A stretch of DNA of 64,000 bases from Sphaerisporangium flaviroseum (GTDB taxonomy: Bacteria > Actinomycetota > Actinomycetes > Streptosporangiales > Streptosporangiaceae). The translations under genes were made by a program, and so were the position numbers. A model generated the notes under the pieces. The model did no database searches, was not told where the DNA came from, and saw nothing but the letters and a program-made list of their open reading frames with translations. Positions 61,167-64,000 of the stretch are shown piece by piece (the first letter of the stretch is position 1; every line of letters starts with the position of its first letter). The stretch is taken from contig NZ_BAAAZR010000002.1 of the NCBI RefSeq assembly GCF_039537005.1, positions 558,001 to 622,000 on the forward strand, written 5' to 3'.

Positions 61167-61685
61167 ATGCCAAACTCCCGTACACCGGCGTCATGGGGCG
61201 ACGAGCACCGGCAATTGTTGCGCACGTTCTTCGACGCCTTCGCCCGTAGTGACGTCGACGCCATGGGCCAGTGCTACCACCCGGATGTCAGTTTCGGTGA
61301 TCCCCTCTTCCTCGAACTGGAAGGCCGTGAGCGCGTCCTCGGCATGTGGCGCATGCTTCTCGGCCGAGACGGAGGGCTGGAGGTGTCGGCGCGCGACATC
61401 GCGGCCGACAACCACGCGGGCACGGCTCACTGGACGGCGCGGTACGTCTTCCCGCGTTCCGGCCGGCAGGTGGTGAACGAGGTCGACGCCCAGTTCCGCT
61501 TCGAGGACAGGCTGATCGTGCGGCACCACGACGAGTTCGACTTCCGGCAGTGGGCGAAGATGGCGCTCGGCAAGCCCACGGGATTGATGATCGGCTGGGC
61601 TCCGGTGCTGCGCCGCCGGGTACGGGAGCAGGCGCGTGGTCAACTGGAGGCGTACCTGCGGAGTGATTCGCCCATATCGGGTTAG
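61167..61685 (+). CDS. NTF2/SnoaL-like protein
   Basis: 172 residues. The opening helix RQLLRTFFDAFARSDVDAMG, the CYHPDVSFGDPLF strand and GRERVLGMWRMLL are the usual SnoaL-like start; the sheet strands follow, with DEFDFRQWAKMALG near the end. The fold hosts both enzymes and ligand-binding proteins, and no catalytic set is certain. It directly follows the amidohydrolase. Confidence 0.85.
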   Translation: MPNSRTPASWGDEHRQLLRTFFDAFARSDVDAMGQCYHPDVSFGDPLFLELEGRERVLGMWRMLLGRDGGLEVSARDIAADNHAGTAHWTARYVFPRSGRQVVNEVDAQFRFEDRLIVRHHDEFDFRQWAKMALGKPTGLMIGWAPVLRRRVREQARGQLEAYLRSDSPISG

Positions 61686-61751
61686 GGTCTGACACGGGCG
61701 GAACCGCCGATCGGTGACTGCGCCGTCCCGATTGTCATGGGGAGGTGTGCC

Positions 61752-62900
61752 GTGCCGGAGCGACGTGTTCGTGGGCTGAGAGATCTGATGCGAGTGCCCG
61801 TACGTGGGAACGACCACGAGGTCGCCCCGGAGCATTCCATGGACCCCCGTCCCAAGCAGCCCGACACCCGGGCCGCCCCGCAAGGGGTGATCGACAACGC
61901 CGTCTACGTCGACGGCGTGCGCGTGGCCAGCCCGCCGTCGCTGGGCGAGGCCGTGGCGCTCCTGCGCTCGCGACCCGGGAGCCTGGCGTGGATCGGCCTC
62001 TACCGCCCGGCGGAGACGGAGATCAACAGGGTCGCCGAGGAGTTCGGGCTGCACGAGCTGGCCGTCGAGGACGCCATCGTCGCCCACCAGCGTCCCAAGG
62101 CCGACCGGTACGGCGACACCCTCTTCCTGGTCCTTCGCGCCGCCCAGTATCTCGACTCGCCGGAGAAGGTGGAGTTCGGCGAGCTCCACGTCTTCGTCGG
62201 CCCCGACTTCGTGCTGACGGTCCGCCACAGCGAGGCGCCCGACCTGAGCAAGGTCCGCCGCCGTATGGAGACCGACCCCGGCCTGCTGCGGCAGGGTCCG
62301 CAGGCCGTCCTCTACGCGATCCTGGACGCGGTCGTCGACGGGTACGCGCCGGTCGTGGCGGGCCTGCAGAAGGACATCGACGAGATCGAGGTGCAGGTCT
62401 TCGGCGGCGACCCGGCGGCGCCCCGGCGCATCTACGCGCTGTCGCGCGAGGTGATCGAGTTCCAGCGTGCGACCCGCCCGCTGCTCGACATGCTGAGCGG
62501 CCTGATCGCGGGCTCGCCGAAGTACGGTGTCGACGAGGAGCTCCAGCGCTACCTGCGCGACGTGGCCGACCACGCGATCACGGTGGTGGAGCGGGTCGAC
62601 AACTTCCGCCAGATGCTCCAGGACATCCTCATCGTCAACTCGACGCTGGTCAGCCAGGCGCAGAACGAGGAGATGAAGAACGTCACCCAGGCGAGCTACG
62701 CGCAGAGCGAGGAGGTCAAGAAGATCTCCTCCTGGGCGGCGATCCTCTTCGCCCCCACCCTGGTGGGCACGATTTACGGGATGAACTTCACGCACATGCC
62801 CGAGCTCGGCTGGGTCTTCGGCTATCCCTTCGCCGTCGCGCTCATGGGCGCGGTGTGCGGCACCCTGTACCTGATCTTCAAACGCCGCGACTGGCTGTGA
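61752..62900 (+). CDS. corA: CorA-type magnesium/cobalt transporter
   Basis: 382 residues from GTG 61752 (GGGGAGG seven bases ahead). The cytoplasmic domain has LAVEDAIVAHQRPKADRYGDT and a long helical stalk. Two C-terminal membrane helices flank the GMN selectivity motif in GTIYGMNFTHMPEL, and the protein ends KRRDW. The family forms pentameric channels for Mg2+ and related ions. It stands alone. Confidence 0.93.
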   Translation: MPERRVRGLRDLMRVPVRGNDHEVAPEHSMDPRPKQPDTRAAPQGVIDNAVYVDGVRVASPPSLGEAVALLRSRPGSLAWIGLYRPAETEINRVAEEFGLHELAVEDAIVAHQRPKADRYGDTLFLVLRAAQYLDSPEKVEFGELHVFVGPDFVLTVRHSEAPDLSKVRRRMETDPGLLRQGPQAVLYAILDAVVDGYAPVVAGLQKDIDEIEVQVFGGDPAAPRRIYALSREVIEFQRATRPLLDMLSGLIAGSPKYGVDEELQRYLRDVADHAITVVERVDNFRQMLQDILIVNSTLVSQAQNEEMKNVTQASYAQSEEVKKISSWAAILFAPTLVGTIYGMNFTHMPELGWVFGYPFAVALMGAVCGTLYLIFKRRDWL

Positions 62901-62945
62901 TCCGTCCAGGAGGGATGATCTCGGCATTGCGGGTAGGTCCGGCGT

Positions 62946-63515
62946 ATGGAGGATCGTGTGCTGGAGATGCATGCCATCGCGATGGACGAGTTCGGTCTCA
63001 GGGTCGCGATGATCGACGATAGGCACTGGAGCGCGCCGACGCCGTGTTCGGAGTGGACCGTCCGCGATCTGGTGAACCATCTCGTGGTGGAGCAACTGTG
63101 GGTGCCCCCGCTGCTCGCCGGGGCGACGGTGTCCGACGTGGGCGACCGGTTCGACGGTGACCAGTTGGGCGACGACCCCATGGCCCGGTGGACGGAGGCC
63201 AGCGTGGCCGCGCAACGGGCGCTGGCCGAGCCGGGAGCGCTCGGCCGGGACGTCGAGCTGTCCTACGGGACCGTGAACGCGCGCCGTTACTGCATGGAGA
63301 TGGCGAGCGACCTCGCCGTGCACGCCTGGGACCTGGCCCGCGGTCTCGGGGTGGACGATCGCATCGACCCCCGTCTCATGGCCGAGGTGTACGAGTACCT
63401 GGCCCCGATGACGGGGGCGCTGGAGGGAAGCGGCATGTTCGCCGCGCCCGTGCCCGTGCCCGACGACGCCGACCCCCAGACCCGGACGCTGGCCCTCACC
63501 GGCCGCCGCCCCTGA
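62946..63515 (+). CDS. TIGR03086 family metal-binding protein (DinB-like)
   Basis: 189 residues. The helical bundle has PTPCSEWTVRDLVNHLVVEQ (first metal-binding His) and MASDLAVHAWDLARGLG (second His), the pattern of the mycothiol-dependent maleylpyruvate isomerase-like DinB proteins. These are frequent in actinobacteria and mostly of unknown substrate. GTG 62958 could also serve as start. Confidence 0.88.
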   Translation: MEDRVLEMHAIAMDEFGLRVAMIDDRHWSAPTPCSEWTVRDLVNHLVVEQLWVPPLLAGATVSDVGDRFDGDQLGDDPMARWTEASVAAQRALAEPGALGRDVELSYGTVNARRYCMEMASDLAVHAWDLARGLGVDDRIDPRLMAEVYEYLAPMTGALEGSGMFAAPVPVPDDADPQTRTLALTGRRP

Positions 63516-63524
63516 GCGCGGGAC

Positions 63525-64000
63525 TCAGGCGAGGAGCTTGCGGGCCGCCTCCTCGATGTGGGACTCGGAGAGCAGGACGTGCGCGGCGGCGTCGCCCAGC
63601 GGGACGAAGCTGTCCTTGGAGGCCACCCGGGCGACGCGGCCGGTGAACCCGCTGTCGGCGAGCGCCGCCATCACCCCCTCCGACACCCCTCCGGTGCTGC
63701 GGGTCTCGTCGGCGATGAGCACCTTGCCGGTCAGGTCCGCCGCGCGCATCAGGTCGTCCACGGGGAGCGGTGACAGCCAGCGCAGGTCGAGGACGCGGCA
63801 GCCGTACCCCTCGGCGGTGAGCCGGATCGCGGCCCGCAGGCTCATGCGCAGGCCGTTGCCGAAGGTCACGATGGTCAGGTCGCGGCCGTCGCCGTACGCG
63901 CGGCCCTTGCCGATCGGCACGTGCGTCTCCGCCCACCGGGAGGGGGGCGCGTACGGGGTGAGCCAGCCGTTGTCGCCCTCGTCCATCAGGTCACGGGTGT
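63525..64000 (-). CDS. Alpha-ketoacid dehydrogenase E1 beta subunit, C-terminal part (cut by window end)
   Basis: Only the last 158 or so residues are visible and the frame is open to the edge. The transketolase C-terminal domain is clear: VTFGNGLRMSLRAAIRLTAE, VLDLRWLSPLPVDDLM, KVLIADETRSTGGVSEGVM and ARVASKDSFVPLGDAAAHVL. This fits the beta subunit of branched-chain/pyruvate dehydrogenase E1, or the C-terminal half of a fused alpha-beta E1. Substrate cannot be told from this part. Confidence 0.85.
   Translation of the reverse strand, partial: TRDLMDEGDNGWLTPYAPPSRWAETHVPIGKGRAYGDGRDLTIVTFGNGLRMSLRAAIRLTAEGYGCRVLDLRWLSPLPVDDLMRAADLTGKVLIADETRSTGGVSEGVMAALADSGFTGRVARVASKDSFVPLGDAAAHVLLSESHIEEAARKLLA

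Overview
The window is about 70% G+C, uses GTG and TTG starts freely, and packs genes tightly with many ATGA or GTGA stop/start overlaps. Together with a mycothiol-type DinB protein, an LCP protein, SWIM/DUF5691/DUF5682 genes and DUF6879-like and DUF4082 proteins, this points to a filamentous actinobacterium. Streptosporangiales is my guess from gene content, not a measured placement. No tRNA, rRNA, transposase, integrase or cas gene was seen.

Layout. (1) 1-8.9 kb is a surface-glycan locus: an O-antigen polymerase-like protein, a GT39-like transferase, a methyltransferase, RmlB, GtrA, RmlA, a GtrB-type transferase, and a WecD-like acetyltransferase with a WecE-like aminotransferase. Together these could make dTDP-Fuc4NAc, an enterobacterial-common-antigen-type sugar. 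A polytopic membrane protein follows. (2) 11.5-19.6 kb holds three secreted modular proteins (two DUF3494 ice-binding-like proteins and one DMFA-like protein, with shared Ig-like and DUF4082 modules) around a UDP-HexNAc dehydrogenase and an SDR. (3) 19.7-26.2 kb holds a pirin, a lipoprotein paired with an unusual FtsH-like membrane AAA protease, and an aldehyde dehydrogenase. (4) 26.7-30.7 kb holds a secreted TNT-domain NAD glycohydrolase. It is convergent with a four-gene operon that looks like an undescribed RiPP or peptide-nucleotide system: an RRE-like/ThiF (E1-like) enzyme, an unannotated 42-residue precursor-like peptide followed by a strong hairpin, a DUF6879-like protein, and an M50-like protease with its own RRE-like domain. 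(5) 30.8-32.9 kb holds a cupin and a secreted epoxide-hydrolase-like protein, followed by a gene-poor patch with CRISPR-like relics. (6) 33.4-41.3 kb is a five-gene SWIM / DUF5691 / MoxR AAA+ / DUF5682 / VWA operon, then an MFS transporter. (7) 41.3-45.6 kb is unusually rich in short tandem repeats and contains a degenerate enolase-superfamily protein and a 69-residue membrane protein. (8) 45.6-50.6 kb holds a bicovalent-FAD oxidoreductase, an LCP protein and a membrane-anchored hydrolase. (9) 50.9-56.4 kb is sbcDC, with two in-frame repeat arrays inside SbcC. (10) 56.6-64 kb holds a MoxR ATPase with a prion-like Tyr/Gly/Gln-rich N-terminus, an M50B protease, an amidohydrolase, an NTF2-like protein, CorA, a TIGR03086 protein and the C-terminus of an alpha-ketoacid dehydrogenase E1 beta subunit.

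Two themes stand out. The first is the compact RiPP-like operon at 27.5-30.7 kb, whose peptide gene was hidden by its size. The second is a tendency for short tandem repeats (15, 21, 27, 45, 51, 55 and 234 bp) to grow inside genes or just past stop codons, concentrated at 41-58 kb.
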